Positions 10,967-24,340 are shown, counted from the stretch's first letter. The stretch is 64,000 nt of DNA from Monosporascus cannonballus (GCA_004154925.1 QJNS01000706.1:62001-126000); one strand, 5' to 3'. Numbers and translations are program-made. Notes: generated by a model from the sequence alone, not told the origin.

Positions 10967-12330
10967 CGTTGCAAATTTTTATTCAGTAATACCGATACAT
11001 TTTAAACAATATTTAATATTGTTAAAATATTAACCAAAATTTAAGAAACCCTTATTTAGTAATTTCAGGCTTAAATTCGAGAACTGGAAAAAAAAAATCC
11101 GACAAATCCGGGTTACGTTACTTGCCTAAACCTTTTTCGCCCGCATAAAACTTAAAAAGCTGGAACTTTAAAAATAAAAAAAATAATTCTTAAACCTTTT
11201 TAACTTAGATACGAATTTACTTTCGTTTTTTAAATCTTAATAGCCTAGCGGATCAGGTTTTAGCAGTAGGAACATACTTAATAAAAAATGCAGCTAATTA
11301 ATTTAAACCTATTATAAAAAATTTCTTAGAAATAAAAAAATTAGATAAAAAGGATTTTACTAATAAAATCTTTTTACTTTATATTAATTTCGAAAATAAA
11401 ATGCGCGATAATTTCGGCAATCCGGATAAAAAACGATTAACGGCTTAATAATTTTTGTAATTCTGATAAAAAAAAACCGCATCCAAATATACCGTAACTT
11501 TTAAAAGTTTCGCGGTTAAGCCAGGATAGGGAAATAACGAAATTAACGCCCTTATCGATATATTTTATAAAGGGTTGAAAAACGACATAAAAATAAATTT
11601 ATTCAGATTAAATAATTAAATGCCTTAAACCAATATATTACAAAGTCAACGTAAATTAATAATCGATAATTTAAAAAATAACAGAAAAAATAAGATAGTA
11701 TGTCTTACGTTCGGGATTTAACAAGTTTAACCATGGGAAAAAACGAGACGTACCCTTCATTTCTTACGGAACGACGCCAGAACCTATGGAATTCGGCACT
11801 ACCCATAAATAGAACTAAAACCAAATTAAATGCTTTAATTACGGCAAAATGGAATATAAGGTTTACAAATGCAAAAAACTTAAAAAGTTACGGCAAGATA
11901 ATTAGACCCTTATACCGGAGAAATAATCCCGGAATAATTAAGGAAATAATAACAAAGTTATTAATATATTTTAAGCTAAATACATATCAGGCCCACAGCA
12001 AAAGGTTTAATAAGGATTATTATAATAAGAAATTTGACGAAAAATACAAAAAACAAGGAAGTTAACTTAATAAATATCGTGAACATAATAAGAAGTATTA
12101 TAAAGATAATTACACGAATATTAGGGTTAGATAAAAGAAATCTATCCCGGAATTCCTAATCGATATGGCAAAATATACGCTATATATTATCGACGACAAG
12201 AATATCCCGATTACAATAAATGAAAATAGCATATTTACGAACGAATTATCCGTATATATTATAAGGGATTTGACTTTCAAAACCGTATCGGAGATAATAA
12301 GGACGATAAATAATAGTATCGATATTTTCG
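10967..12330 (+). pseudogene. E1 gag relic with CCHC zinc knuckle
   Basis: Gag forms the particle core and binds RNA. The clearest mark is a zinc knuckle at 11831-11872, reading CFNYGKMEYKVYKC. This is a C-x2-C-x4-H-x4-C motif in which the second Cys and the His have both become Tyr, as expected from transitions. The same 14-codon motif is found in E2 (19984-20025), E6 (47397-47438), E7 (33422-33463) and E8 (60171-60212). The open stretch at 11700-12065 is the adjacent frame, not the gag frame, at the knuckle. Upstream stops are frequent. Confidence 0.7.
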
Positions 12331-12879
12331 AACTATAGCCCTAAAAAATGTCCAGTAATTGGCCGAAATAAAAAGTTGGCCCGAAAGAAATAATGCCTAC
12401 AGGAAAGCCCCTTTTGTTATTATGGATAATATAACTATTAAACGGAAAAGAAGTTAATTTAGCATACGGTAGAAAAGCATTATTAAAAAGTTATTACGGA
12501 TTTTTATTTTTAGTTAGTATTTATTATAAATCCTTATAAAAAAAACTATTAAGGAAGAAATACGTCAGTTTATATGAAAGCTTTAGAACGATAATTAAAA
12601 CGATGCATAATAAAATATAATTGCAAACATAAAAAAATAATTTATTCGATAAGAAAAAAATTATAAGAAAATTAAAAGTAATTAATATAATTTGAAAGAA
12701 TAGTACGCCGGTAATAACGATAAATATAACAGCTTAACGCGTTAAACGAAGAAATACAGATAAAGTTCGACAAATTCGAATAGGAGTTAAAAGAAAAAAG
12801 TTTTTTATAAAAAAGCCGCAAAATAACAAAACCTAAAAAAGTTAAAAAGAATTTTTAAAAAAGGCTTTAAACGCGATAA

Positions 12880-15800
12880 TAAGAAACGTTAATAATCTTA
12901 TTACTTTGGACATATAAATCGGAACGTACTAGTATACCGTAATAGTGGATTACGGAGCTCTAGGCGGAAATTATATTATACTAAATATAGTTAATAAGCT
13001 TAGATTATTATAAAGATATAAGTTAAAACCTTATATAACGACGAATGCCGAAAATTAAGAATTTGCTTACGATAACGGAAAAATTATAGGCTAAATTAAT
13101 TATTTTGAGATTTTTATCTAAGGACGATATCAAATAATTAATTTCGATATCGTTCGATTTGGAAATTACAATATAATCTTAGGATTACCATAAATATGTT
13201 AGTACGGAATTTTAATTAACGGTAAAATTAATTAGGTAAAGTTCGTTTTACTTTTTGTTAATAAATATAAAAAAACAAAATTAAGATCTTAACATTTAAT
13301 CGATAATAACGATGAATATAAATATAAGGATATAATAAAAACCATATTACCCAAAGGAACAAAATATAAAAAAGAAAACGAGCATTAAAAACAAATACGA
13401 CGTATCGTTATTACCATTAAAACAAAATTAAAATAATTAAATAACGTTTTGAAATAATAAAAATAAAAGCTTTAAAAATTAGAAAATCTAATTAATATGT
13501 TATTACAGTATTATAGATACAAGCAGCTTTTTAGAAAAAAAATTTAATACTAAATTATTAAAATATAGCGAATAAAATTATAAAATAATTCTTAAAAAAG
13601 CATTTTCGACAAAGTTTTACCTTATTTACAATTTTAACGGAAACAAATTACGTACTTTCAAAAAATACCTGGAAAATCGGCTACAGAAAAAATAAATTCA
13701 ACCTTCGAAATTACGAACAGGATACCTTATATTCTTCGTACTAAAAAAAAACGGAAAATTACGACTTATAATTGATTATCGGCAACTAAACGATATTACT
13801 GTTAAAAATCGAACATTATTACCCCTGATTACGGAAATAAAAAACCGACTTTACAAAACCAAATAATTCATAACATTTGATTTTAAAAATAAATATAACC
13901 TTATTAGGATTAAGAAAAAATACAAATAAAAAATAATCTTTAAAACGAAATACGGATTATTTAAGTATTTGATTATATTAATAAGATTTACGAACGTACC
14001 AGTAACTTTTTAACGAATAATTAATTACGTATTACGAAAATATGTTAATATATTTGTTATTTACTATCTCGACGACATTTTTATTTTCTTAAAAATAAAA
14101 AAAGCATACGCAAAATACGTGTATAAAGTTCTTTAAGCTTTATAAAAGGCAAAATTATTTGTTAACGCAAAAGAAAATTAATTTTATAAGCAAAAAATAA
14201 AATATCTGGAATATATTATTACCCCAGAACATATCAGAATAAACCCTAAGAAAATCATTACAATCATAAAATAGTAAATGCTAATAACGGTTAAGGAAAT
14301 ACAGGTATTCCTTAAATTCGCCAACTATTACAGGAAGTTTATTCGAAACTTTAGCAAAATAATACCCCTAACGAATTTTACGAAAAATAAAATTTAAATA
14401 AACGCTAGAAACTGAAAAAGCATTTCAGGATATTAAGGATACGATTATTAACGAAGCAGTATTAATTATATATAATCCAAACCGCCCCGTTAAATTAAAA
14501 ACCGATATTTAGGATTATATATTAAACGTAATAATCGGATAACGAAATAATTAAAGCAAATTATACCTTATTATATTCTTTTCGTACAAATTAAAAAAAG
14601 CTAAATTTAATTACGGTATTCCAAATAAAAAATCTATGGCCATTATTATAGTATTTCGAAAATTTAGATATTTTTTAAAGGGAAGTTTATACCAAATTAA
14701 AGTTTATACGGATTATCAAAATTTTACCCAATTTACCACGACCAAGGAACTTATAAAACAATAATTAAAATATGCGAAAAAATTGGCGAACTTGGATTTC
14801 GTTATTATCTATAAGAAAAAATTAAAAAACGGCAAAACAAATATTTTAAATAAGCAACCAAACCTTAAAAAGAAATTAATCAAAATTAGCTATATAATTT
14901 TTAATATTATTATAAAAGGATATTTACGCTTATGAGAAATTACGACAATTCGGGCAGTACCTTTTAACATATACTAGAAGATTTAATAATATAATAATAA
15001 TTTTTTAAAAAAATAAAAAACAGACAAAATAAAAATACCAAAGGAATATCAAAAGGATTTAATACGAAAAATATACGAACATTAATTATATGGACATCCA
15101 AGGGTTTACAAAACCTTAAAACAATTTTAACGTATATATTCCTTTTCTAAAATAAAATTAACGGTACAAAAAATCATACGGCAATACGATATTTACGTTA
15201 AAGCGAAGGCTCGACGATATAAGCCATATGGAAAATTACAGCTATTATTAATTATAAAGCGATTATGGCATTTAGTTACATTCGATTTTATTACTAATCT
15301 TCCTATGTCAAAAATTTTAGGTACGGAAATACATTACGATAACATTTTCGTAATCGTCGACCGATTTACGAAATTTTCCTATTTTTTACCATATTATAAG
15401 AATACAAACGCCGAACAACTAGCATACATTTTTTTAAAATATATTTTCAGTATATACGGATTACCAATAAAAATTATATCAAACAAAGGATCGATATTTG
15501 TATCTAAATTTTAGCAAGGTTTTATAATATAAATTAGCCTAAACTACAAATTATCCAGCATATTCAGACCATAAATAAATAAATAAACAAAACGAACAAA
15601 TTAAACTTTAAAAACTTATTTACGATATTATATCAATTATAAACAAAATAACAAAGTTAAGAAATTACTAATCGCATAATTAACTTATAATACTAACTAT
15701 TACGAAAATATCAAAATAATATTTACGAACGTAAATTTTGATTTTACCCCAAAAATTTACAAAAGAATATGCAATAATAATCTAATTAACGTTAAAACAA

Positions 15801-16330
15801 TTCTTACCTCAAAATAATTACGACAATTGCATTAAGAAATAAAAATAAAATTGGAATTCGTATAGAATCAAATAAATAAGTATTATAACTAAAAAAGGTT
15901 AAAAAATTAACCTTCGAAAAAGGGGAAATAGTTTTCCTCGTTACAAAAAATATCCAAACAAAACGATCTAATAAAAAACTCGATTTTAAATATATCGGCC
16001 CATACAAAATTGCTAAGAAAATCTCAGAAAATAATTATTAATTGGAATTTCCACCAAAAATCAATTTCCATTTAATTTTTTACGTTTTTTTATTTAAGTT
16101 AATAGCAAATATAATCAAAGTATATACAACACAAAACAATATAAAAATAAAAAATAAACAAACATACGAAATAAAACAAATATTCGACATGCGAAAGCAA
16201 AACGGATTTACTCAATACCTGATCAAATGGAAAAAGCATCCGGATTCCGAAAACACCTAGAAACCCGCCAAAAATCTTATTGGCGCCCAGCGCCTATTAA
16301 AGAACTTTCACCAGCGGCGACGAGGTCACT
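12880..16330 (+). pseudogene. E1 pol relic: protease, RT, RNase H, integrase, chromodomain
   Basis: Protease: VDYGALGGNYI near 12945 (active site D-S/C-G-A with the second residue now Tyr) and NIILGLP near 13180. RT: KLRLIIDYRQLND and FDFKNKYN, then the catalytic YLDD intact at 14065-14076. RNase H: YTDYQNFTQFTTTKEL near 14700. Integrase: the H-x3-H zinc site (HQLYGHP) near 15080, first Asp in TFDFIT near 15282, VDRFTKFSYFLPYY, then SNKGS, where the second catalytic Asp is Asn (15482-15484), and TKRTN, where the catalytic Glu is Lys (15590-15592). Chromodomain: YEIKQIFDMRKQNGFTQYLI ends at TAG 16258-16260 in place of Trp; KPAKNLIGAQRLLKNF follows. All these changes are G-to-A or C-to-T. The open frame 15305-15514 is integrase and 16042-16260 is GPY/chromodomain. 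It cannot be functional. Confidence 0.92.
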
Positions 16331-16439
16331 AAGGAAAGCCCCCCTAATCAAAATCCTTAAGAATAAACCAATTAAAGGAAACAAAAAATAATACAAAAAA
16401 AAGAACCTCGGCCTCCGTACGTTCCTGCTTATCCAGCTT

Positions 16440-16835
16440 ATTTATTAACTAAAAACCATAATTAATAATTTTAACTCCTTTAACGTAAAAATTTTTTTGA
16501 CGACGAAAACAAAAAAGGCGATTAATGGTTTCGTTAATATTACGCTGCTTATATATTAAATCCCTTTTTAATTTTTGCTAAAAGCGTAAAAACGTTTTTT
16601 TAACAATAGTTTTTTTATAATTTAAACAATCCTTTTCTTTCCTAATATAACGCAAGGAATCGATTAGGACGTTAAAACTATCGCAACGACGATAATTCTT
16701 AATACATTCGCTATAACGATAAATTTTTTTAATTATTTGGCATTTGGTACCATTTTCAAAATAAAACGTATACGGCATAATTTCAAAACCGAATTTAACA
16801 ATATAAGCAACCAGAAAATCTAGGCTTTCTTTTTA
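16440..16835 (-). pseudogene. Antisense accessory ORF of E1
   Basis: This minus-strand frame lies between the chromodomain and the 3' LTR, antisense to pol. From about 16830 it reads ESLDFLVAYIVKFGFEIM, then KCQIIKKIYRYSECIKNY and RRCDS, then a Lys/Arg-rich stretch (RKEKDCLNYKKTIVKKTF) and, after one stop, a further basic part ending KNFYVKGVKIINYGF. The longest uninterrupted piece is 16578-16778. E4 carries the matching YQITKKILRYKECV in the same place and orientation. From memory, fungal databases hold many small hypothetical proteins with a similar C-x2-C-x6-C head and coiled tail; I could not check this. Role unknown. Confidence 0.6.
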
Positions 16836-16948
16836 ATTAGGACTATTACGAGGTTTGCAGTTAATAATACGACCTGCTATAATAAAGGAAAATAACTTAT
16901 TAAGAAGGAAAATCTTTAAAAATAAAGATTTTAGGAAAAGGAAAATCG

Positions 16949-17318
16949 TATTACGACCCAACCTAAGATCGGCCATCAAAAACGGTCGGACCCACAAAAA
17001 AAGTTACGTAATTTGGATCTTTCTTGGCATCAAGATTCAAATAAATCTATACAGAACCAAACGAATCCAATAATATTGGATTTGCAATAACGTTAAGATC
17101 TAATAAAGATCTAATTAACCTATAAAAATATATACGCTTATTATTTCCATAATTTAAATAACTCCAGCTTGCAATATAATATTATTACCTAAGGCACTTT
17201 TAATATTACGAGACGTAATACGTTACTGTATTTATTGCTCAAATTCCCACGATACTTCTACCAATATAAACCCGTACGACTAAGGTTTAATAGTTGGTTA
17301 AACCGCCAAGCCGTCACA
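16949..17318 (+). repeat. 3' LTR of E1
   Basis: TATTACGACC...GCCGTCACA, with TG at the start changed to TA. It is 370 bp and aligns end to end with 10596-10966; the differences seen by eye are mainly transitions. It is followed directly by the AATAA duplication and then by E2 sequence (GGTGCAGTTTACC). Confidence 0.9.
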
Positions 17319-17323
17319 AATAA

Positions 17324-20300
17324 GGTGCAGTTTACCTTGCTTATTCCATTATCCGATTATTACGTTTAACGGGTAATTCGAAATATCGGTTTTTAATTTA
17401 ACGAGGCGAGTTAGATTATATATAATTAATACTAGCTTGTTAGTAATTGCATTTTTGACATTTTGAAACGCCTTTTTTTTTTTGGTTTCGAGCGTCTATT
17501 TAAACTTTTTTTATAAGGTTCGTTAACGGTATAGTTATTTTGCTGAAGTTTCGAATAAATTTTCTGTAATAGTTAGCGAATCCAAGAAATGCCTGTATTT
17601 TTTTGACTATGATTGGCGTTTGTTATTCTATAACTGTAATGATTTTCTTAGGATTTATCTTAATATATTCTGAGGTAATAATATGTTTTAAATATTTTAT
17701 ATCCTCTATATGAAATTGATTTTTTTATATTAATAAATAACTTTGCGTTTTATAAAGTTTATAAAATTTTATAAACATATTTTGTATGTATTCTTTACGT
17801 TTTTGAAAACATAAAAATGTTATTAAAATTATATACAATAGAGATATTAAGGTATTTTCGTAATACATAATTAAATTTCTGTTAAAAGGTTGCTAATACG
17901 TTTATTAATCTTATTAACGTAACCAAATACTTAAATAATCCGTATTTTGTTCTAAAGATTATTTTTTATTTATGTCCTTCTTTAAATTTAATAAGAATAT
18001 ATTTATTTTTAAGGTCGAATACCGTAAACCATTAAGCTTCGTGAAGTCGGTTTTTTATTTCTATAATTAAGTGTACTAATATTTAAATTTTAATAGTGAT
18101 ATCGTTTAATTGTGGATAGTTAACTATAAGTCGTAATTTTTCGTTTTTTTGTACGAAAAACATTAGATAGTTTGCGAGTAATTTCGAAGGTTGTATTTAT
18201 CCCTTTTATAACGAAATTTTTAGATATTTTTTAAAAACTCGTAATTCGTTTCTGTTAAGGTTATAAGTAAGGTAAAACTTCGTCGAAGCTCTTTTTTTAA
18301 GAATTATGTTATAAATTTATTAGTTATGTTCTAGTAATTTTGTAATAAGTTTCTTTCTAAAAGGTTGCTTATATCGCTAGTATTATAATGGCATATTAGT
18401 TAGATTTTCTAACTTTTAAGGCTGCTATTCAAAATCGTTATTTAATTACCTTAATTTTATTCCGATAATAATAACGATATATCGTATTTTTCTTTAATAC
18501 TTATTTTCTTGTTATATTTTATCCCGTTAGGTAATAAGATATTTGTCGTATTCTTATACCCATATTTGTTTTTATTGTCGATCAAGTATTAAAATTTTAA
18601 TTTTTTCTTTTTTTATCCGCTGATAAAATATAAGATAAATTTTATTAGTTAATTTTTCGATTAATTAAGATTCCGTATTGGCGTATCCATAGTAACCCTA
18701 AGACTATATCGTAACTTTCAAATAAAACAATATCGAAATTAATTATTTGGTATCGTTCTTAAATAAAAATCTTGAAATAATTAATTTCGCATATGTTTTT
18801 TCTATTATCGTAAGCAAATTCCTAACCTTTGGCATTCGTAAATGCATAAAGTTTTAACTTATATTTTTATAGCAATTTAAACTTATTGATTATATTTAGT
18901 AAGATATAATTTCCGCTTAAAGTTCCGTAAAATATTATTACAATATGCTAATACCTTTTAATTCGTATATCCGAAATAATAAGGTTATTAACGGCTTTTA
19001 TTATCGCGTTTAAAACCTTTTTTGGGAACTTCTTCTAATTATTTTTGGTTTTATTATTTTATGGCCTTTTTATAGGTAACTTTTTTCTTTTAATTTCTGT
19101 TCGATTTTGTCGAACTTTATTTATGTTTCGTTATATAACGCGTTAAATTACTGCATTTATCGTTATTATCGGCGAATTATTCTTTCGAATTATATTAATT
19201 GTTCTTAATTCTGTTATAATTTCTTTTTTTATTTGCTAAATTGCTTTCTTATAGTCTCGACCGTAGCTTATTATACGTTATATTCAGTATCGTTTTGAAA
19301 GTCGTTTATAAATTAATAGATTTTTTTAATAACTTTTTTTTATTAAGGTTTATAATAAATGCTAATTAAAAATAAAAATCTATAATAGCTTTTTAGCGGT
19401 ATTTCTTTATTATTTATCAAATTAATTCTTTTTTGTTTAGTAATTATACCATTTATAAGAACAAAAGCGGTCTTTTTACGAGTATTACTTTTTTTTCGAG
19501 CCAGTTTTCTATTTCGGCTAATTAATAAATATTTTCTGGAATTATAAATCGAAAATGTCGATATTATTATTTACTATTTTTATTACTTTCGGTTAAGGTT
19601 ACGAAATCGAATCCCTTATAACATATACGAGTAATTCGTCTATAAATATATTATTTTTATTTTTTACAAATGGGGTATTTTCGTCGACGATAATATATAG
19701 CATATATTCTGCCGTATTAACTAGGGATTTCAGGACAGATTTTTTCTATCCAATGCTAATATTTACGTAATTATTCTAATAATTCTTCTTATTATGTTCG
19801 TAATATTTATTAAGTTAGTTTTTTGATTTTTCGTATCTCTTATTGGACATTCCGCTATAAGCAGCTTAGTGCGTACTTAAGCCGAATTATGTTAATGGAT
19901 TTATTTTCGTTTTTCTGATTTTTTCTACATTATTTCTCGGATACGGGTTTTCAATTATTTTAACGGGGTTTTTTAGGTACCTTGTACTATGCTGCGTTAT
20001 ATCTCATCTTATTACAATTAAAGCACTTAATTTGGCTTTAGTTCTTCCTGTTAAGAGTCTTTAGTTCTATAAGTTCTGGTTCTATACTGTAAAAAATATT
20101 ACCCCATCGAAAAACACTGGTATTAGCCGTATATTAAGGTTTATTATGGTTTTTCAATGGTTTTAGCACATTAAACATCTTATTAATTATTAATCTTAAT
20201 TGCCATAACGATATAATCCGATAAATAATTAGGCCGATTAACTTTAAAAAGTTTTTTATACTCTTTTTTTAGACAATTAAAAATTTAATTGTTAATACTT

Positions 20301-21051
20301 TTTATATTTAATTTACCTTAAAAGATAATTAAACAAGTATATAACCGTAATTAAATATCAATCTCCTTTGATATAAATATTAGATTTGTAATTTAGCTTT
20401 TATTATTTTGTTTATTACTTTAAAAATTCTTATTCATATTAATTTAAACTATATAAAATTGTTATAAATTCGTATTACTTTCGAATTTCATTTTTTAACT
20501 AGTAAAATAACGTAGTTTCTTATAACAAATTTAAATTAAATTACCGTATTTCCAGTAAATTGTTCGATTACGAATTCTATTGGTATAATAAACGTAATTC
20601 CTTAAATAAAAAAATACTCGAAATATATTTAGTATTAAATTAAAACAGTTAGAACTTAATTAAGGTTCCGTCGAAAAGTTTTAGCTTAAGGGGTTTAAAG
20701 ATTGTTTCTAATTTTTTGGTAAAATTAAATTAAATAATCTGGTTCGTTTAAAAGGGCTTTCCGATTTCGAGAGCTTTTTCTATTCCTTTAACTTCTTATA
20801 GGCGGCTTAAAGAGATATTATAAGATTAATATTATCTTTTTCAAACTAAAAAATACGTTTATGGTATCTAGACGTCGAAGAACCTTTTCGTAAAAAAAAG
20901 CAAAGTTACTCCTTTTTCTCTTTAGGTTCCATTCCAGTATCCGAGTTATCAGGAAACTGGTAAATAGATTGTTCGGGTTATTTATTGGTAAACATAGTAT
21001 CGGCGATATTGCTCAAAATCTAGCGGTATTACTAAATAAAAGTTTGTAACG
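17324..21051 (-). pseudogene. E2 gag-pol, 5' half: gag, protease, RT, start of RNase H
   Basis: Read in reverse, RT carries FFVQKKNEKLRLIVNY-PQLND near 18020-18180, matching the same block in E1. Protease-like sequence lies around 18650-19000 and gag beyond it. The gag zinc knuckle at 19984-20025 reads CFNCNKM-RYNAA-stop-Y: the first two Cys are intact, while His and the last Cys have become Tyr. The half-gene joins at E1's AATAA duplication to the part ending at 10590. Confidence 0.75.
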
Positions 21052-21440
21052 TATAACGGCTAGGCGGTTTAACTAATTATTAAACCTTACTCGTACGAGT
21101 TTATCTTAGCAGAAATATTATAAGACTTTATAACAACAACATAACTTAATTGTATTTCTTATTATTAAAAATAAAAAATAATATTGCAAACGATTAATAT
21201 TAATAAATGTTATAAATTAAAATTATTAAAATTATAAAATTAACACATATATATATTTTTCGTATTTTTGACTTAATTACTTATAATTACGTATCCGGTG
21301 GTAATTATAATTACTTAAAATCACATTTAATTACCGATAATCACTGGCTTGGGAATGATCACTATTACGTAACCCGAGAGGTGGCTCGTATTATCCTTGT
21401 CTAACTATTATTCGAGGCCGAAGTATGTCGAGTCGTAACA
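21052..21440 (-). repeat. 5' LTR of E2
   Basis: TATAACGGCT...GTCGTAACA in plus orientation, 389 bp, matching 7620-8176 once the insertion there is removed. The ATATT duplication follows at 21441-21445. Confidence 0.9.
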
Positions 21441-21557
21441 ATATTACGAAACGTAATAAATTTACTGTGTGTATTAGTTAAATTCTTACGATAATTCTAC
21501 TAACATATACTCGTGTAGCTAAGGTTTAATAATTAATTAAACCGCCTAACCGTTATA
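21441..21557 (+). repeat. 3' part of the E3 LTR
   Basis: After the ATATT duplication the E3 LTR resumes with ACGAAACGTAATA and ends CCGCCTAACCGTTATA (a RIP'd GTCACA end). The two parts together give an LTR of about 398 bp. About 70 bp of sequence like the E1 leader follows (TTATTTAGTAATA, AACAATATTT), so this is the 5' LTR of a plus-strand element. Its body cannot be followed past about 21640. It may be the missing 5' end of E7, if the 21.6-32.6 kb block is an insertion. Confidence 0.75.
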
Positions 21558-21693
21558 CCTTATAAGTTGTTATTTAGTAATATTGTTGAACTCTGAACAA
21601 TATTTCTTTAATTAAAATGCCGACCAGCAAATAAGGAACTATCTTTTCGGTCGGAACTTAATTACGATACAAAATCTTAGCTCAGCTAGCTCA

Positions 21694-21803
21694 GGCCTCT
21701 CTGGCTCGTTTTCCTAATTTCTTCAAAGTCACTCAAGTACCGCTTTATAACGCTAAATATTCACCAATTAAATCCCAAATTCCCGTAACGAGCCAGCGAG
21801 GCC
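21694..21803. repeat. Inverted repeat with 17-nt GC-rich arms
   Basis: The left arm GGCCTCTCTGGCTCGTT (21694-21710) and right arm AACGAGCCAGCGAGGCC (21787-21803) pair at 16 of 17 positions around a 76-nt spacer. It is a conspicuous GC-rich spot in AT-rich DNA, lying just after the remains of E3. It could be a small MITE core or the end of a larger element. No target duplication was identified. Confidence 0.5.
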
Positions 21804-23589
21804 TAAGTTGTAATTACGTAAAAACGGTTTCGTTTGGTACATTTACTTTTTTAAAAAAACAAAAATCAGTAATAATTTAATAACAATACGTTTTTATAAA
21901 TATATATATATATACGATTACCTTAACTATAACTTATTATTAATATTACGATAATCCTAATCAAAACTTATTTGTTATTTTTAAATCTTAATACGCATAA
22001 TAGTTACAACCCGAGCCCGTTACATTACTATCCCCTTTTTCAAAATACGATAAATTTGAATTTTCTCAGTTTTACTAGGTTACCCCTTTAAAATAAAATA
22101 TACGTACGCGTATTTTGAATTTCTGGTATTAATATAAGAAAATTAAAATAACTATTGAAAATTTTATTCGTAATTAAGTTTTATACGACAATTTAGGCCA
22201 AGCCATTAATTTAACTACTTGGATTAACCGATTAATTAACGTATTAAAAAATACGCGAATAACTATTAATATGTAAAAGTTAATAAGAATTTTGAATTCT
22301 TATTCATTAAAACCCCGTTATATATATATACCATAATATATTATACGGGAAATTTATAATTTTTGCAAAAAAATCTAAATTCCGCCGTTTGCCAAAAAAG
22401 TTATTATTCGAAATTAACGTAATTTATACCATTTTGAATAAGGGTTAACGTTTTGTAAAAGCATTTACCTTTAATTAATTTAAGTTCTTAAATTGAATAA
22501 TTATATATTCAAGAAAAAAATAATAATTATATAATACGAAACGGAAAACAAAACGGTTTCGTAATAATAACGATCCCGATATTTTTATATAATTCTTTTT
22601 ATAATTTTAGCTATTATAATTAAAATAATTTCTCAAATTAACCGCAATTATTTATTTTATTTAGTAGGTAAGTTTTTATTATTTTTAAGTTTATTACGAG
22701 ATAATATCGATATATGAAAAAGGTTAAATATTTATGAAAGTTATTATACGTTAAATAATGATGTAATTTAATTAATAAAGAAAATTAAGGTAATTGAATT
22801 AATTTTTTTATAATAATATAATTTTAATTAGGATAGATTGCGCTTTATAATTAGGTATAATAAAACGATATTATATTTTAATATAATAATTTTAATGTTT
22901 AAAATTATATTCGAATATAATGTTTTAATACGGTATCATTATGCGGAATATTAATATTATTTTTGCTTATTATTGCAGCCGTATCTTTTAAAAAAAATTA
23001 AAGTAATTGATATTCCGGTTTAATTAATATTAAAAAATAAAATAATTTTATAAAATGTTATTATAATATCTAGTACCGCTTAATATTTCTTATTAATTTG
23101 TAATTAATATTATCCGGATTTTATTTTTAGCTTTTATTAATACGTTTTATAAATATAATAAATAAAAGTTTTCCGGTTTTTTTAAGTTAAAACGTATACC
23201 GTATAATAAGCGTTGTTCGATTTCGTTAAGTATAATTAACGAAAACGAAAACATTATTAACGGTATTTATAATATTTATCGCAAATTGTTTTAAAAAATA
23301 TATAAATTTAAAGAAAATAATTTTATCGGTTTTTGGAATATTTTTATCTTATTTATAAAAATTAGAAAATAATTAATTATATTTGGAAAATATAGGCCAG
23401 TTAAGCCGAAATAGCCGATCTATATCATAAGCAACGGTAATTGTTTCCTATTTTTATTTTGTTTTATATATAAATATATTTTTTATTTATTATTATACGT
23501 ATTTATTAGTTCGATAATATAACCGGAACGTATAAAATATAAGTAATTTTGGAAACGGATTATTAATTTTTAAATAATATAACCTAATT

Positions 23590-24340
23590 ATATTAGAAAT
23601 CGCCGAAAATCCATTTTTTAAGCTTTTTAATCTTTATATATATAATATTTGTATATTTGCGTTATTTTTACAGGAATTACGTATCCGATACGAACTATTT
23701 GTAATAAAAACGTTTAATATATATAAAATATTTCGGAATACCTTGATCGAAAACCTTTTTTCGAAAGCCGAATTTATCGAATTTATGGAATATATATATT
23801 TTCGGTTAACCGTTGCCGAATTTAAATCTATTACGTATAATATAATTTTTTAAATATTTTGGTTACGCCGGATAAATAAAGGAAATATTATAGGATTTTA
23901 ATTAAAATGTTTTAATAAATAAAAAAATTTTAACGAAACTTTTTATTATTATTTATTAATAATACGTTATCTGGTAATATAAATAATTTAAAGGATAATT
24001 CGTAAAAACTTTATTTTTTAATTTGGGAGTATAGTTTATTTATGTTATTTATTAAACGGCGCAGTTTTAATTAAAATGTACCGAATAAAGTTTTTTTATC
24101 GAATAAATATAAGACCGGAAATATTTTTAATACGGCCGATATTTTATAACGCGATAATTTTTTTAACCTTATTAAAAATAATAATTAATTATTGATTAAT
24201 ACCGTTTTTATCGATAAAAAATATAAAGTTATTACCGTTTCTTTTAAGAAGCTCAAGTTTATTTATGTTTTTCGTATATTATACGATATAATAACGTTAA
24301 TTATATTAGGCGGTTAATACCGATATTATTATTTTTTATG
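23590..24340 (+). pseudogene. Decayed reading-frame trace 1 of the unknown element
   Basis: One plus-strand frame reads EIAENPFFKLFNLYIYNICI, then LQELRIRYELFVIKTFNIYK, then LIENLFSKAEFIEFMEYIYF and RLTVAEFKSITYN. Stops (TAA) are sparse, where Gln codons would be plausible. After about 24180 a neighbouring frame continues with DKKYKVITVSFKKLKFIYVF. I do not recognise the family. The mix of charged and aromatic residues in AT-rich DNA looks like degraded coding sequence rather than noise, but the evidence is only visual. Confidence 0.3.

Larger units (their letters stand above)
10596..17318 (+). mobile_element. E1: complete Ty3/gypsy chromovirus, youngest layer of the left nest
   Basis: This 6.7-kb element has LTRs of 371 and 370 bp (10596-10966, 16949-17318) and a perfect AATAA duplication (10591-10595, 17319-17323). 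It lies in the RNase H region of E2. Plus-strand order: gag with zinc knuckle, protease, RT with an intact YLDD, RNase H, integrase, chromodomain. A purine-rich tract AGGAAAAGGAAAA ends three bases before the 3' LTR. An extra minus-strand ORF lies at about 16440-16835. RIP has broken every long frame. Confidence 0.93.
7620..21440 (-). mobile_element. E2: Ty3/gypsy chromovirus, RIP-ruined, inserted in the E3 LTR
   Basis: The element is bounded by LTRs at 7620-8176 and 21052-21440 and flanked by ATATT on both sides (7615-7619 and 21441-21445). Once E1 (with its duplication) and the 163-bp insertion are removed it is about 6.9 kb. Reading on the minus strand, the order is LTR, gag (zinc knuckle at 19984-20025), protease, RT, RNase H, integrase, chromodomain (near 8860-8990), antisense ORF region, LTR. 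All frames are broken by transition mutations. E1 sits in its RNase H region. Confidence 0.9.

Noticed and set aside
11700..12065. 121-codon plus ORF in E1 taken as gag
   Set aside because: At the zinc knuckle (11831-11872) the gag frame is a different one; the open frame is mostly an out-of-frame by-product of stop loss.
15804..16007. 67-codon minus ORF in E1
   Set aside because: Shadow of the integrase C-terminal region on the plus strand; not at the place of the conserved antisense ORF.
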